Below are positions 9,231-18,233 of a DNA stretch of 64,000 nucleotides, one piece after another; position 1 is the stretch's first letter; the number at the start of each line of letters is the position of its first letter. This DNA comes from an uncultured Opitutia bacterium. GTDB taxonomy: Bacteria > Verrucomicrobiota > Verrucomicrobiia > Opitutales > Coraliomargaritaceae. The stretch lies in the NCBI GenBank assembly GCA_937136395.1, contig CAKZOI010000046.1, positions 62,001 to 126,000 on the forward strand, written 5' to 3'. The notes beneath the pieces were generated by a model. It did not search any database, had not been told where the DNA came from, and was given only the letters and a program-made list of their open reading frames with translations. The translations under genes and the position numbers were made by a program.

Positions 9231-10709
9231 TCATTTTAACTTCTTAGATCTCGTTTGGAAGGCCGGATCAAACTCTGGGCTCAAGGTGGATGGGATATCT
9301 GCGCCGGTTGCAACTTGCCACTCTTTGAGGGCTTTCAACAGTTCGGCGCCCCTCTCCGGATACTGATCGGAGAGATCGTTTGTTTCCCCAATGTCCTCCT
9401 TAATGTTGTAAAGCTCGGTGGTCCCTGTTTCAAAAAACTCCATTAGCTTCCAATCGCCCTTGCGCACGATGCTGCACGGTGTCGCACGCCAAACCATTTT
9501 GTCCGTGCCGTAAATTGGTTTGACCGCCACGGAGCCGTTTAGATACATCGGATAGTGCCAAAAGATCGGACGCTCTGGAATCGACATTCCCAACATCAGC
9601 GGAACGAGCGACACCCCGTCTTGCGGCTGGCTTGCGGCATCAGGCAACGGAGCCCCCGACAGCTCAGCGAAAGTCGGCATATAATCCACCCCCGTCACCG
9701 GCGTATCGCAAACGGATCCCGGCTGAATGGTGCCTGGCCAGCTCATCACAAGTGGCACGCGAATACCGCCTTCATAGAACCCGCCCTTGGAACCTTTAAG
9801 CGGTGCGTTCGAAGTGGCATTGCCTAACCCTCCGTTGTCAGAGGTAAAAATAAGCAGCGTATTCTCAGCGATGCCGTTATCTTTCAGCGCCTGCCAGACA
9901 CGTCCGACGGAGACATCAACCGCTTCGACCATGGCTGCATAAACCGGATCCCAATCTCGACTCCAGGTTTTAGAATCGCGTTTTCTCCGGTATTTTTCGA
10001 CGACGCGTTCGCGGGCATTGAGCGGGACGTGCACATCCCAGTGGCAGAGGTAGAGAAAAAACGGTTCGTCCTTATTTTCGGCAATGTAGTCCACTGCCGC
10101 ATCTGTGATCCATTCGGCGACATTCTCGTCACCATAGAGCCTGTTGTCCATTTCCAGACCCGCACCCCGTCCATCCGTATTATTTTGATCAAAACCCTGA
10201 CCATCCTTGCCAAGGTGCCACTTGCCCAGATGCAGGCTTTTGTAGTCAACCTGCTTCAACATTTCAGCAAGCGAAACCACCGACGGATCGAGATGGGTGG
10301 TTGATCGGATTTTCCCATCGCCCTTCTTATTGGATTCATTCGGTACCAGAAGCCGCATCAACGCGGAGTTCCCCTTTGATACTTTTCCGGGCTGCCACAT
10401 TTTTGTGCGAGGCGTATACATACCACTCATAATACATGAGCGTGAGGGTAAGCAATTGGCCGCCCCAGGATAAGCCATCGAAAACTCCATGCCCGACTTG
10501 CGCAACGCATCAATATTAGGCGTTTCGTAAAATTCGGCTCCGCTGTAGCCCACATCCGCCCAGCCCAAATCATCCGCAATGATGAATACAATATTCGGTT
10601 TCTCTGCCTGTGCTATGGCAGACCCAAGCAGAAGTGCAAAAGAACAAGCCCAAATATTTGCCCCGTTCAGCTTAAAACGCCCACGTATATTTTTTAAATC
10701 AGTTATCAT
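9231..10709 (-). CDS. secreted type I sulfatase (S1 family)
   Basis: 492 residues with a signal peptide ending near AIAQA (about residue 35). Metal-binding start NIVFIIADDLGWADVGY; formylglycine motif with Cys86 in NCLPSRSCIMSG, a canonical CxPxR; GKWHLGKDG; and TSDNGGLGN for the second metal site. The length is typical for S1 arylsulfatases. It removes sulfate esters from a carbohydrate after Cys86 is converted to formylglycine; the required maturase is not in the window. It is the last gene of the minus-strand sulfatase group and ends convergently with the AraC gene 76 bases away. Confidence 0.9.
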   Translation of the reverse strand: MITDLKNIRGRFKLNGANIWACSFALLLGSAIAQAEKPNIVFIIADDLGWADVGYSGAEFYETPNIDALRKSGMEFSMAYPGAANCLPSRSCIMSGMYTPRTKMWQPGKVSKGNSALMRLLVPNESNKKGDGKIRSTTHLDPSVVSLAEMLKQVDYKSLHLGKWHLGKDGQGFDQNNTDGRGAGLEMDNRLYGDENVAEWITDAAVDYIAENKDEPFFLYLCHWDVHVPLNARERVVEKYRRKRDSKTWSRDWDPVYAAMVEAVDVSVGRVWQALKDNGIAENTLLIFTSDNGGLGNATSNAPLKGSKGGFYEGGIRVPLVMSWPGTIQPGSVCDTPVTGVDYMPTFAELSGAPLPDAASQPQDGVSLVPLMLGMSIPERPIFWHYPMYLNGSVAVKPIYGTDKMVWRATPCSIVRKGDWKLMEFFETGTTELYNIKEDIGETNDLSDQYPERGAELLKALKEWQVATGADIPSTLSPEFDPAFQTRSKKLK

Positions 10710-10741
10710 AAATTTTTCGGATCTATTTTCAAAAACTCACC

Positions 10742-12688
10742 TTAAGCAATTACTGTAATCAAACATGAAGCCTTCATACCTTCCGCTTTTGGAAGTTCCA
10801 TTATGATGGGTAAACACTCCATGCCAGGCACCATGTTAAAAATTCGCTCCTTTGCGCTCTCTTTAATCTTCATTGGTGTAGTCGACTCAACGACCACCGT
10901 GCCGCCAGGCTTTTTGATGTCAATCCGTTTATCCGAAACGATCTTAACGGGCTCTCCGGTGCTTGAGATAACTGGGAGCACTAGGTTAGTTGCGCGCTTA
11001 CTGACCGCCCCATTGGCGGTCTCCGCTTCAATCGTAACAGCCTTACCACTGATCAGGTAGCTTACTTTGTAATCAGCAACATCATCATCCAATTTATTAT
11101 AATCTAAGTCATAGAGCCCCATCCGAATATCGAAGCGAATCGCGCTCCCATCATCCGACGCAATCACATCCGCCTGCAGGTCATAGAGATTATTAAAAGC
11201 AAGGCCATCTTTCACCGTTTCAATACGAGGTGTGAGGGCAAATTCTTCACCAGGCTGCGGTTGGGTATTATGAGGTTCTACTTGCATGTATTTCGCCATG
11301 CTAGCCGCAAACACAGTGCCCACCTTATCGTGATAGAGCACCGCTAGCGAACCGCCCGTGGCTTGTTGAATATGTCGTTTCCTAGCACGCGTGTATTGCG
11401 AATCATAAGCCGAAATCGTCGCACGCCATGGCCCTCTCGCCGCCAGTGTCACATCCAGTTCGTCAAATTTCTTTACGCCATTCGCGACTGCACGCGGCAA
11501 GGGTGCCGACTTATCCACCCTTGGAATCTCATGCTTATGATCCTGCAGATACGCCAACACTTTTGCATGAGCAAAGGTGTGGTGAATACAAGGCTTCACA
11601 CCGTGCGAAACATAATGCGGCCCTCCATGAAGCAATCCATTCGAAGTGCACTGTTTCAACAATTCTAAATTCTTAAACGCTGCCGTTCCAAAAGCTGGAT
11701 TCCGATCTGCCATCATGCTGAAGCCTGTCTGACACCCGTCGGACGTTCGGCTTCCCCAATACGACCACTTTGCCTGACGTGTCCCCCAACTGTTATCCCA
11801 TGCACCATCAGGCAACATGAACTCCAAATGACAATTCATCGACTCAGTGATAAACTGTAAGAGTGCTTCGTCTTTTTCCAAATGCGCATAGAGCACGAGA
11901 TTGTTAAAAGACTCTTCGACGTTATAGCCAAGGTCTACCTGCAACAGCCCTTTCGGACTTTTACGGTGGGTCGGTTTACCCTCTCCGAAGATAATTTTGT
12001 TCGGTTTTGTGAAGTAGTTTCGAACATCCTTCGCTAACTCTCGACTACGATCGATATATTTTTGCTCCCCAAGAACACGTCCAATCAAATTAAAAGCATA
12101 CAAAGACGTCATGCCATAATTCATATTTCGGTAAGTGAAGTTGGTAAACGTCGGGTAAATATACCCTTCCATTGCAAAGGCCAAACGCTCCTTCCATTCT
12201 TCTAGAAGAGCTGGAGGCAACAGGTCTCCGTGATAGTGAATCGACTCGGCCAAGGCTATGGCTGCAAATACTGTCGTCCCCGCCCAAGATGTCGGAGACA
12301 GATCATTGGTCCAACGTCCATCTTCACCGTCCACATTCTTCGACCACTCGAATGCATGGATTGCGGCATCCAGATACTTTTTCTCACCCGTTACCTTCGC
12401 CATATGCATGAACGGATACATCGCATCCCAGCACCGCCCATGAACGACTCCTAAGGGTTCACAAGATGGGCATCGTAACATCCCGTGAGTTTTTGGATCG
12501 GACGGATCGTTAACTTGATGCTCGATCATCGCATCACACCACTCCTTAAGAAGACTATATGATAACTCATTAAAACCGTCTGCGCCAAGTTCTTCAAAAG
12601 CAACGCCTTTGCAGCCACTCAATGCATACGCAAACCCAGCCGACGCCAAAAATGTTCTGTTAATAAAAGTCCTTCGATCCATATTCAT
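10742..12688 (-). CDS. Tat-type lipoprotein with apparent (alpha/alpha)-toroid and C-terminal beta-sandwich, function unknown
   Basis: About 648 residues from ATG at 12688 or 12682 (MDRRTFINR). A longer reading to 12760 would overlap the end of the cupin gene. The N-terminus combines a twin-arginine-like segment DRRTFINRTF with a lipobox LSGC, indicating export and lipid anchoring. Residues ~30-410 are helical with repeated aromatic motifs such as GRCWDAMYPFMHMAKVTGEKK-type hairpins, resembling the toroid of polysaccharide lyases and unsaturated-glucuronyl or arabinofuranosidase families. The last ~220 residues are predicted beta. I cannot assign a family. Its place among sulfatases suggests a carbohydrate-active enzyme. 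Alternatives are a polysaccharide lyase or a glycoside hydrolase. Confidence 0.6.
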   Translation of the reverse strand: MNMDRRTFINRTFLASAGFAYALSGCKGVAFEELGADGFNELSYSLLKEWCDAMIEHQVNDPSDPKTHGMLRCPSCEPLGVVHGRCWDAMYPFMHMAKVTGEKKYLDAAIHAFEWSKNVDGEDGRWTNDLSPTSWAGTTVFAAIALAESIHYHGDLLPPALLEEWKERLAFAMEGYIYPTFTNFTYRNMNYGMTSLYAFNLIGRVLGEQKYIDRSRELAKDVRNYFTKPNKIIFGEGKPTHRKSPKGLLQVDLGYNVEESFNNLVLYAHLEKDEALLQFITESMNCHLEFMLPDGAWDNSWGTRQAKWSYWGSRTSDGCQTGFSMMADRNPAFGTAAFKNLELLKQCTSNGLLHGGPHYVSHGVKPCIHHTFAHAKVLAYLQDHKHEIPRVDKSAPLPRAVANGVKKFDELDVTLAARGPWRATISAYDSQYTRARKRHIQQATGGSLAVLYHDKVGTVFAASMAKYMQVEPHNTQPQPGEEFALTPRIETVKDGLAFNNLYDLQADVIASDDGSAIRFDIRMGLYDLDYNKLDDDVADYKVSYLISGKAVTIEAETANGAVSKRATNLVLPVISSTGEPVKIVSDKRIDIKKPGGTVVVESTTPMKIKESAKERIFNMVPGMECLPIIMELPKAEGMKASCLITVIA

Positions 12689-12728
12689 AATTCTATTTTT
12701 TAAGGCTTCAGAAGATACGCTCCTTAAC

Positions 12729-13073
12729 TTAGTCATCAAACCATTCATCATTCGGGTCAAACGCGGGGACCGGAATATTGATGATCTTCATCTTACCGAC
12801 AGCGCGATGGCGACAACCCGGCTTGATGAGTATAGAGGCCATGGGCTTTACTGGCACAATATCTCCATCGAGTTCCATATGCCCCTCTCCTTCCAGGATC
12901 AGATAGATTTCGGTCAGCTTTTTATGATAATGAACCCGAGCATCCTCAGAGATATCAACCATGTGAAGCGTCGCCACTGGATTATCTGGACTGACAAATG
13001 CACGGCGCGATTCTCCGCAGGGACATGGCACGGAATCAATCGCATCCATTTGTTCTACTACATATTTTTTCAT
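12729..13073 (-). CDS. small single-domain cupin protein
   Basis: About 114 residues. ATG at 13073 is preferred because AAGGGG lies six bases upstream of it; in-frame ATGs at 13079 and 13088 are alternatives. The cupin metal motif is complete: VHYHKKLTEIYLILEGEG supplies two His and a Glu, and KPGCRHRA supplies the later His. There is no signal peptide. Such small cupins are often sugar isomerases, epimerases or sensors, and the particular role cannot be read from sequence. It sits between the toroid lipoprotein and the broken GH106 gene in the minus-strand series. Confidence 0.75.
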   Translation of the reverse strand: MKKYVVEQMDAIDSVPCPCGESRRAFVSPDNPVATLHMVDISEDARVHYHKKLTEIYLILEGEGHMELDGDIVPVKPMASILIKPGCRHRAVGKMKIINIPVPAFDPNDEWFDD

Positions 13074-13169
13074 CTGCATCCCCTTCATTAATCCATCAAT
13101 TTTTAGCTACAATGAAATAGCCCGATGAGTGAAGCACTTTAATCTAAATACAGCCAGTGAATTACTTCG

Positions 13170-13906
13170 TTAAAAATGGCTTATTGGCTGAATCGCTTGC
13201 AATTTCAGCACCATCGGCCCCAGCAAGCCTGAAGGCATCAACTTCCGATCATTAGAATAAAAGTTATAAGTCGTAAACGTTGAGCGTGGTCCTTCGGGCA
13301 TCGGTTCGTTGTCGATAAACCAGTCTGGCATTGGTTTGTTTTTTGAGTAGTCTGATGTATTTTCCAGCTGCTCATCACCGATCAGCCGATTCGCCCAGAG
13401 ATTGGTCACGCGAATCTCTAAATCATTACTTCCGGAACGGATCTGTTCAGTGACATCGATCTGAAAAGGCGGCTTCCAGAGAATGCCCGCGTTGTCACCG
13501 TTAATGATCACCTCCGCCGCGATCTCTACTCGGCCAAGATCCAGCACCACTCGCTGACCAGCCGTCGCAGTTATGAAGCCCTATTTTCAAGCCCAAACGG
13601 TCGGCCTCATGGATACCGTGCACCAAAAGCTCGCGAAAGGCTGGCGAATTAAATGATGAGGCACCATTGGCAATCTCTGGCTTGGTAACCGAAAAAAGAA
13701 TCGCCCCTCCGATTCCAGCATCCGACAACGCTCGCAGATCTTTCGATAGCCCTTCTTTTGACGCATTGCTATTCATCATATGCATCCACGTCATTGGTTT
13801 TGCATCCGATGGAGGATTCTTAAACCCATCTTTAAGTGCATCCGACGCAAAAAACCGCCGCAATCCCGGTAACTAATAAAAATAGCGCAAAAGCAAATCG
13901 TTTCAT
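13170..13906 (-). pseudogene. GH106 alpha-L-rhamnosidase pseudogene with large internal deletion and a T-tract frameshift
   Basis: ATG at 13906 has a strong AAGGAG six bases upstream and encodes a signal peptide, MKRFAFALFLLVTGIAAV. A run of six T then shifts the frame: dropping one T restores FASDALKDGFKNPPS and the GH106 N-terminal barrel segment through GLHNCDGWSASG. The next bases, in another frame, encode the GH106 C-terminal beta-sandwich from QRVVLDLGRVEIAAE to SGLLGPMVLKLQ, with a stop at 13170. Roughly the middle 900 residues, including all catalytic motifs, are absent when compared with the intact homologue at 54128-57484, which matches both ends closely. The junction lies in GGTCAGCGAGTGGT, which can encode both flanks. 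The SD overlaps the stop of the upstream sulfatase. Confidence 0.88.
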
Positions 13907-13909
13907 GTT

Positions 13910-15367
13910 CTACTCCTTATTCCTAGCAGCTGTAGCACCGTGGGGATCAATCGTCTTACCCTTCAGCGCCCCGACTTTTTCTTCCGGGATGGAATAGGAA
14001 TATTTATTGTCCATGTGGTCTAAACCAAATCGCTTACCGACTTCCAAAAATGGAGCGGGACCTTTTTCTGTGAGATAGTCGTGTTGTGCCGCCATCCAGC
14101 GGAAAAGTTCGGTTTTCAGCCGTTGTTTGATCTCCGCCATCTCCGGATTCTGCGCCATGTTCGTCATTTCGTGCGGATCGGTTTGGGTATCGAACAACAT
14201 TTCCTCCGGCACTTCCGGATGTTTCGCGGCACCGCGCTTGAGGAAATAGTTAATCACTGGATCCGCACTCGGGTTCTTTTCAGCGCGCTCCATGGTGTTG
14301 AAGCTGTAGGTGTAATGATAGCGTCCGTCATGGACCGAACGTTGCGGGAACACGTGGCGTGCTATAATACCCTGACTCACCACGACACCATAGACATAGT
14401 CGTGATGCTTACCACCGCCGTTTTCCAGAACCGGGAGCAGGCTCTTTCCATCGAGATTTTTCGGTGGGCTTCCGCCCGCCAGCTCAATCATGGTCGGAAC
14501 AAAATCAGCAAAACTGGTTAAGGAATCGGTGCGGCCCGGCTTGATTTTTTCCGGCCAGCGCACCATGAAGGCGACATTCAAACCGGAGTCAAACGTCGTA
14601 AACTTTCCACGATGCAAACCGTGATCGTCAGCATAGAACACCACGGAACTCTCCTTCATGCCATGCTTCTCGATCACTTCCAACAGCGCGGCAAACTCAG
14701 CTTCCTTTTCCTGAATACTTCGATAATCGTTTGCGGCACTTTTCAGGGCATTCGGATCACCTGCACGGAACGGAGGAACCGTTACGTCTTCAGGTTTGTA
14801 AGGCGTCTCATCAAAGTAAGGGGGATGCGGATATTCACTGGCTACAATGATACAGAATGGGTTCGGGCCGGGATCCGCCAAAAACGCATCAATTGCTTCA
14901 AGCGGAATCCACTTCCGCGGTGCGCCTTTTTTCTTAACCGATAGCAAATGCTTTGTCCACGCGAACTGACCTTTGGGTTGCACGTGGGATTTTCCGGCCA
15001 ATATGACGGTATAGCCCAGCTTTTCGAGATATTGGGGAAGTGTTTTTACCCCCTTGCGAATCTTACTATGATTAATAAAGCATCCGTTTTTAACCGGATA
15101 CATACCGGTATACAGCATGGAACGACTCGGCGCACAGATCGCCTGACCGGTAAAGGCGCGTTCAAAAACCAGTGCCTCCTGCGAAAATAGATCGGTAGTC
15201 GGCGTTGGCACCTTATCATTTCCATACGCCGCATGATCAAAGCGACTCTGGTCATCGCCTAAAAAGAAAATCACATTGGGTCGCGACCCCTTAATGCCGG
15301 TTTTCGCTTGTGCTGCATTCAATGAAAAGGCGCACAGAACAACTGCAATTAATATCGAATATCTCAC
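13910..15367 (-). CDS. secreted sulfatase, S1_8-like
   Basis: 485 residues, signal peptide to about residue 21. NVIFFLGDDQSRFDHAAYGN supplies the first metal-binding residues. Cys78 lies in a canonical ICAPSRSMLYTG formylglycine motif. GKSHVQPKG and FYADDHGLHRGKFT follow as later active-site motifs. The tail beyond residue ~430 (PFLEVGKRFGLDH...) is an addition seen in N-sulfoglucosamine-sulfatase-like members. The S1_8 label is from overall resemblance and is tentative. Its stop codon contains the SD of the following GH106 pseudogene. Confidence 0.85.
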   Translation of the reverse strand: MRYSILIAVVLCAFSLNAAQAKTGIKGSRPNVIFFLGDDQSRFDHAAYGNDKVPTPTTDLFSQEALVFERAFTGQAICAPSRSMLYTGMYPVKNGCFINHSKIRKGVKTLPQYLEKLGYTVILAGKSHVQPKGQFAWTKHLLSVKKKGAPRKWIPLEAIDAFLADPGPNPFCIIVASEYPHPPYFDETPYKPEDVTVPPFRAGDPNALKSAANDYRSIQEKEAEFAALLEVIEKHGMKESSVVFYADDHGLHRGKFTTFDSGLNVAFMVRWPEKIKPGRTDSLTSFADFVPTMIELAGGSPPKNLDGKSLLPVLENGGGKHHDYVYGVVVSQGIIARHVFPQRSVHDGRYHYTYSFNTMERAEKNPSADPVINYFLKRGAAKHPEVPEEMLFDTQTDPHEMTNMAQNPEMAEIKQRLKTELFRWMAAQHDYLTEKGPAPFLEVGKRFGLDHMDNKYSYSIPEEKVGALKGKTIDPHGATAARNKE

Positions 15368-15442
15368 TTTATCACTCCCTTAATCTTTTTTGTTAAAAAT
15401 CTTACCTAAGCTCGGTTTCATATTATTAATCAATTTCTCTCT

Positions 15443-16828
15443 CTATAGTGAGACCGCTTCAGCCTTTGCAATCTGTTGCTTCAGCAGTGATTGCATGCCC
15501 TTGAGAGCCTTGCTGTATTCGGGGTTGTTTGCCACATTCTGATTTTCCTTTGGATCCTTCTGTAAATCGAAAAGCATCTCTTCGCCATTTTCGTATCGGG
15601 TATAATTGAAGCGATCAGTGACCACTGCATCTGCGCCCTTGAAGCGTGCATAGGCCGATTCGTTGATGCTGGATGTAGGGTCATCCAAAACGGCCTCAAA
15701 GCTCGTCCCTTGCACCGATTCTGGAACGTCGAGCCTTGCTAGTGAGCAAAGGGTCGGAAAGATATCCACACTCTGGATCAACGCGTTAGACTTCCCACCC
15801 TCGAATTTTCCGGGTGCTTTAACGATTAACGGAACACGTAGAGCGTTGTGCATCGTGTTATGCTTTCCCCAAAAGGTATGCTCGCCAAGGTGCCATCCGT
15901 GATCGCCCCAAACGACTACAATCGTGTTGTCTGCCAACCCCAAGCGCTCAAGCTCGTTTAAGACATCGCCGGTGAGTTTATCTACATAACTGGTCGAAGC
16001 AAAATATCCGTGGCGCATCTTGCGCTGGAAGGCGTCGGAACCGACTTTAAAATCACCGAGACCATAGCCCTTAAACTCTCCACTTCCCCGCAAGGACTTG
16101 GGTGCATTACGAGGTCGATACGGGTTGCTGGCGAGCGGGATAGTTGCTTCGTCATACAGATCCCAGTATTGCTTAGGCGCATAGAATGGCAGGTGTGGAC
16201 GAATGAAGCCACAGGCTAAGAAAAAGGGTTCTCCGCTTTCCTTTAGTTTTTGTAGGTCGGCAATCGTATGCTCAGCAACGACGCCGTCCCCATACGCATT
16301 ATCCGGCGCGTCAACGCACTCATAGAACAGTCCATGCCCATTTTTAGATTTAACCTCAGCACTAGCGGGGTCCAGGCTTGCGGTATGACTGATTCCTGGG
16401 CTTTTTACTGGCCGACTCCAACTGCGTTCAGCGGTATCGGAACTCGTGTGGAATATTTTACCATTCGCCAGCGTGGTATAACCAGCCTCTTTGAATACCT
16501 GAGCCATCGTGATTGCACCTGGGGTATCCTTATCCACTTTGGCGAGATAGTTCACAAATCGCGTCTTTGTCGGTAGAATGCCGGTCATCATGCTGGCCCG
16601 CGAGGCCCCGCAAACAGCAACCTGGCAATACGCTCGATCAAAAAGCACTCCTTGAGAAGCCAGCAGATCGATATTAGGCGATTTTACAACGGTGTCGCCG
16701 TAACACCCCAGTTCCGGGCGCAGGTCATCAATCGCTATGAACAGGACATTGGGCGGCGCTTTTTCCTGCGCCATCGCGGTCGATGCCATCAGCCCTACAA
16801 CCCATATTAAGATTTCTATTTTTTTCAT
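15443..16828 (-). CDS. secreted sulfatase, iduronate-2-sulfatase-like (S1_7-type)
   Basis: 461 residues with signal peptide MKKIEILIWVVGLMASTAMA. NVLFIAIDDLRPELGCYG is the characteristic N-terminus of the iduronate-2-sulfatase-like group. Cys73 lies in VCGASRASMMTG, where Ala replaces the usual Pro of CxPxR while the Arg is kept; that variant is within the known consensus. Later motifs are FIRPHLPFYAPKQYWDLYD and WGDHGWHLGEHTFWGKH. Members act on sulfated uronic acid or rhamnose-type sugars, which suits a sulfated algal polymer. It is the second of the minus-strand sulfatases. Confidence 0.87.
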   Translation of the reverse strand: MKKIEILIWVVGLMASTAMAQEKAPPNVLFIAIDDLRPELGCYGDTVVKSPNIDLLASQGVLFDRAYCQVAVCGASRASMMTGILPTKTRFVNYLAKVDKDTPGAITMAQVFKEAGYTTLANGKIFHTSSDTAERSWSRPVKSPGISHTASLDPASAEVKSKNGHGLFYECVDAPDNAYGDGVVAEHTIADLQKLKESGEPFFLACGFIRPHLPFYAPKQYWDLYDEATIPLASNPYRPRNAPKSLRGSGEFKGYGLGDFKVGSDAFQRKMRHGYFASTSYVDKLTGDVLNELERLGLADNTIVVVWGDHGWHLGEHTFWGKHNTMHNALRVPLIVKAPGKFEGGKSNALIQSVDIFPTLCSLARLDVPESVQGTSFEAVLDDPTSSINESAYARFKGADAVVTDRFNYTRYENGEEMLFDLQKDPKENQNVANNPEYSKALKGMQSLLKQQIAKAEAVSL

Positions 16829-16887
16829 CTGTTTCCTTCTTTGTAGTGTTTAATCTCTAAGTAACGCATCAGATATCTTTAGATATC

Positions 16888-18216
16888 TCACTCACTCACC
16901 AGCATAGGTGTTTCTTTCACCCATTGATCAATAAGGTTAGAAAGTTTGTTCACTTTTGCAGAATTGTTTGATGCTAAATTCACGCGATCATCTGCATCAT
17001 TTTCAAGGTTAAATAATTCCTTTCGCGTTCGCCACATGGTTAACTTGTCCCACCCATCAATCACGACCCACGCTTTCAATCCGTGCTTTAGGTCATCTAA
17101 TTGACTAAGGTCCGAGTCGTGATCATATACATCCACAAAAACACGATTCCGCTTTTTCAATTGGTCTGGGTCGCGTAGGTCGAGTCCCTGCATTACAGCT
17201 GGTGGCTCAATTCCACATATACGTAAAATCGTTGGTGCCACATCAATATTACTCGCTAGTGTTTCACGGTCACGTATCGGCTTAATAGATGGTTCATGCG
17301 TGATGAAAATGGGTGTCCGTATGCCGCCTTCTGTGGGTTCACGTTTCGAACGGACTGAACGATTCGTTTTCTTCGGATTCTGCACCCAGCCGTTGTCACA
17401 GGTAAACACAAAGATGGTATTCTCGTAGAGCCCTTTCTCTTTCAAATGCTGCATAATTTGCCCACAGCCCTCATCGAACCACTCAACATTCGCCCAATAG
17501 CGAGCAGTTGGTTCGTCGGGTGCAATGTCCATATATTTTTTTAATAGACGATTTGGCGCGTTGTGCGGGAAATGGGGTAGGTAGACTCCATACCACATAA
17601 AGAACGGTTTTCCTTGGGACTGTGCTTTGTCGACGAAGTCATAAAATGGCTGCATTGTAGTGCGGCCAATCTCTAGGCCTTTATCACCATGCCGCCCCCC
17701 TCGACGCGCATCGCCGTGAGTCATCGCATCGGTAAACCCATGATCCAAAGGGTTCTCCTCCCACCATTTACCAGTTTGAAGGGTTAGATAACCATTGTCA
17801 CGGAGCGCCTCTATAAATGTGACACACTCCGAGAAAGGAGCCGTCATCAGACTACGCATACGGGCAAATTCTTCTTTATTCTTAAACTTATGCGTGCCCT
17901 TTGGCATCACTGGATCATTGCCTCGAATGCCGGTTTCATGTGGATACAAACCAGTTGCTAGGCTTGCCAATGACGGACGACAAAGCGGCGCCGTGACATA
18001 GCCGCGCTCATACAGCATGCCTTCCCCTGCAAGCTTATCTAAATGGGGAGTCTTTATATGCTCATGCCCCATAAATCCGTAGTCATTCCACCCCTGATCG
18101 TCGCTCAAGATAAAGACTACATTGGGCCGATCCACGGCGGACACTATACTGGCAATAAATAGCCCGGCCAACAACAGGACATTTAAACGAAATTTCTTTC
18201 TCATATGTTTATTCAT
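16888..18216 (-). CDS. secreted sulfatase with non-canonical CRPSL maturation motif
   Basis: 442 residues, N-terminal membrane-type signal to about residue 27. NVVFILSDDQGWNDYGFMGH gives the first metal site. The expected formylglycine motif is PLCRPSLASLATG (Cys79), with Leu83 where Arg is normally required. GKWWEENPLDHGF replaces the common GKWHLG. FTCDNGWVQNPKK supplies the second metal Asp and Asn. The C-terminus is shorter than in many S1 sulfatases. The sulfatase at 42922 carries the same CRPSL variant, so this is a subgroup trait rather than a random mutation. Activity and maturation route are uncertain. Confidence 0.8.
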   Translation of the reverse strand: MNKHMRKKFRLNVLLLAGLFIASIVSAVDRPNVVFILSDDQGWNDYGFMGHEHIKTPHLDKLAGEGMLYERGYVTAPLCRPSLASLATGLYPHETGIRGNDPVMPKGTHKFKNKEEFARMRSLMTAPFSECVTFIEALRDNGYLTLQTGKWWEENPLDHGFTDAMTHGDARRGGRHGDKGLEIGRTTMQPFYDFVDKAQSQGKPFFMWYGVYLPHFPHNAPNRLLKKYMDIAPDEPTARYWANVEWFDEGCGQIMQHLKEKGLYENTIFVFTCDNGWVQNPKKTNRSVRSKREPTEGGIRTPIFITHEPSIKPIRDRETLASNIDVAPTILRICGIEPPAVMQGLDLRDPDQLKKRNRVFVDVYDHDSDLSQLDDLKHGLKAWVVIDGWDKLTMWRTRKELFNLENDADDRVNLASNNSAKVNKLSNLIDQWVKETPMLVSE

Positions 18217-18233
18217 AGTTATTTTTCATTAAA

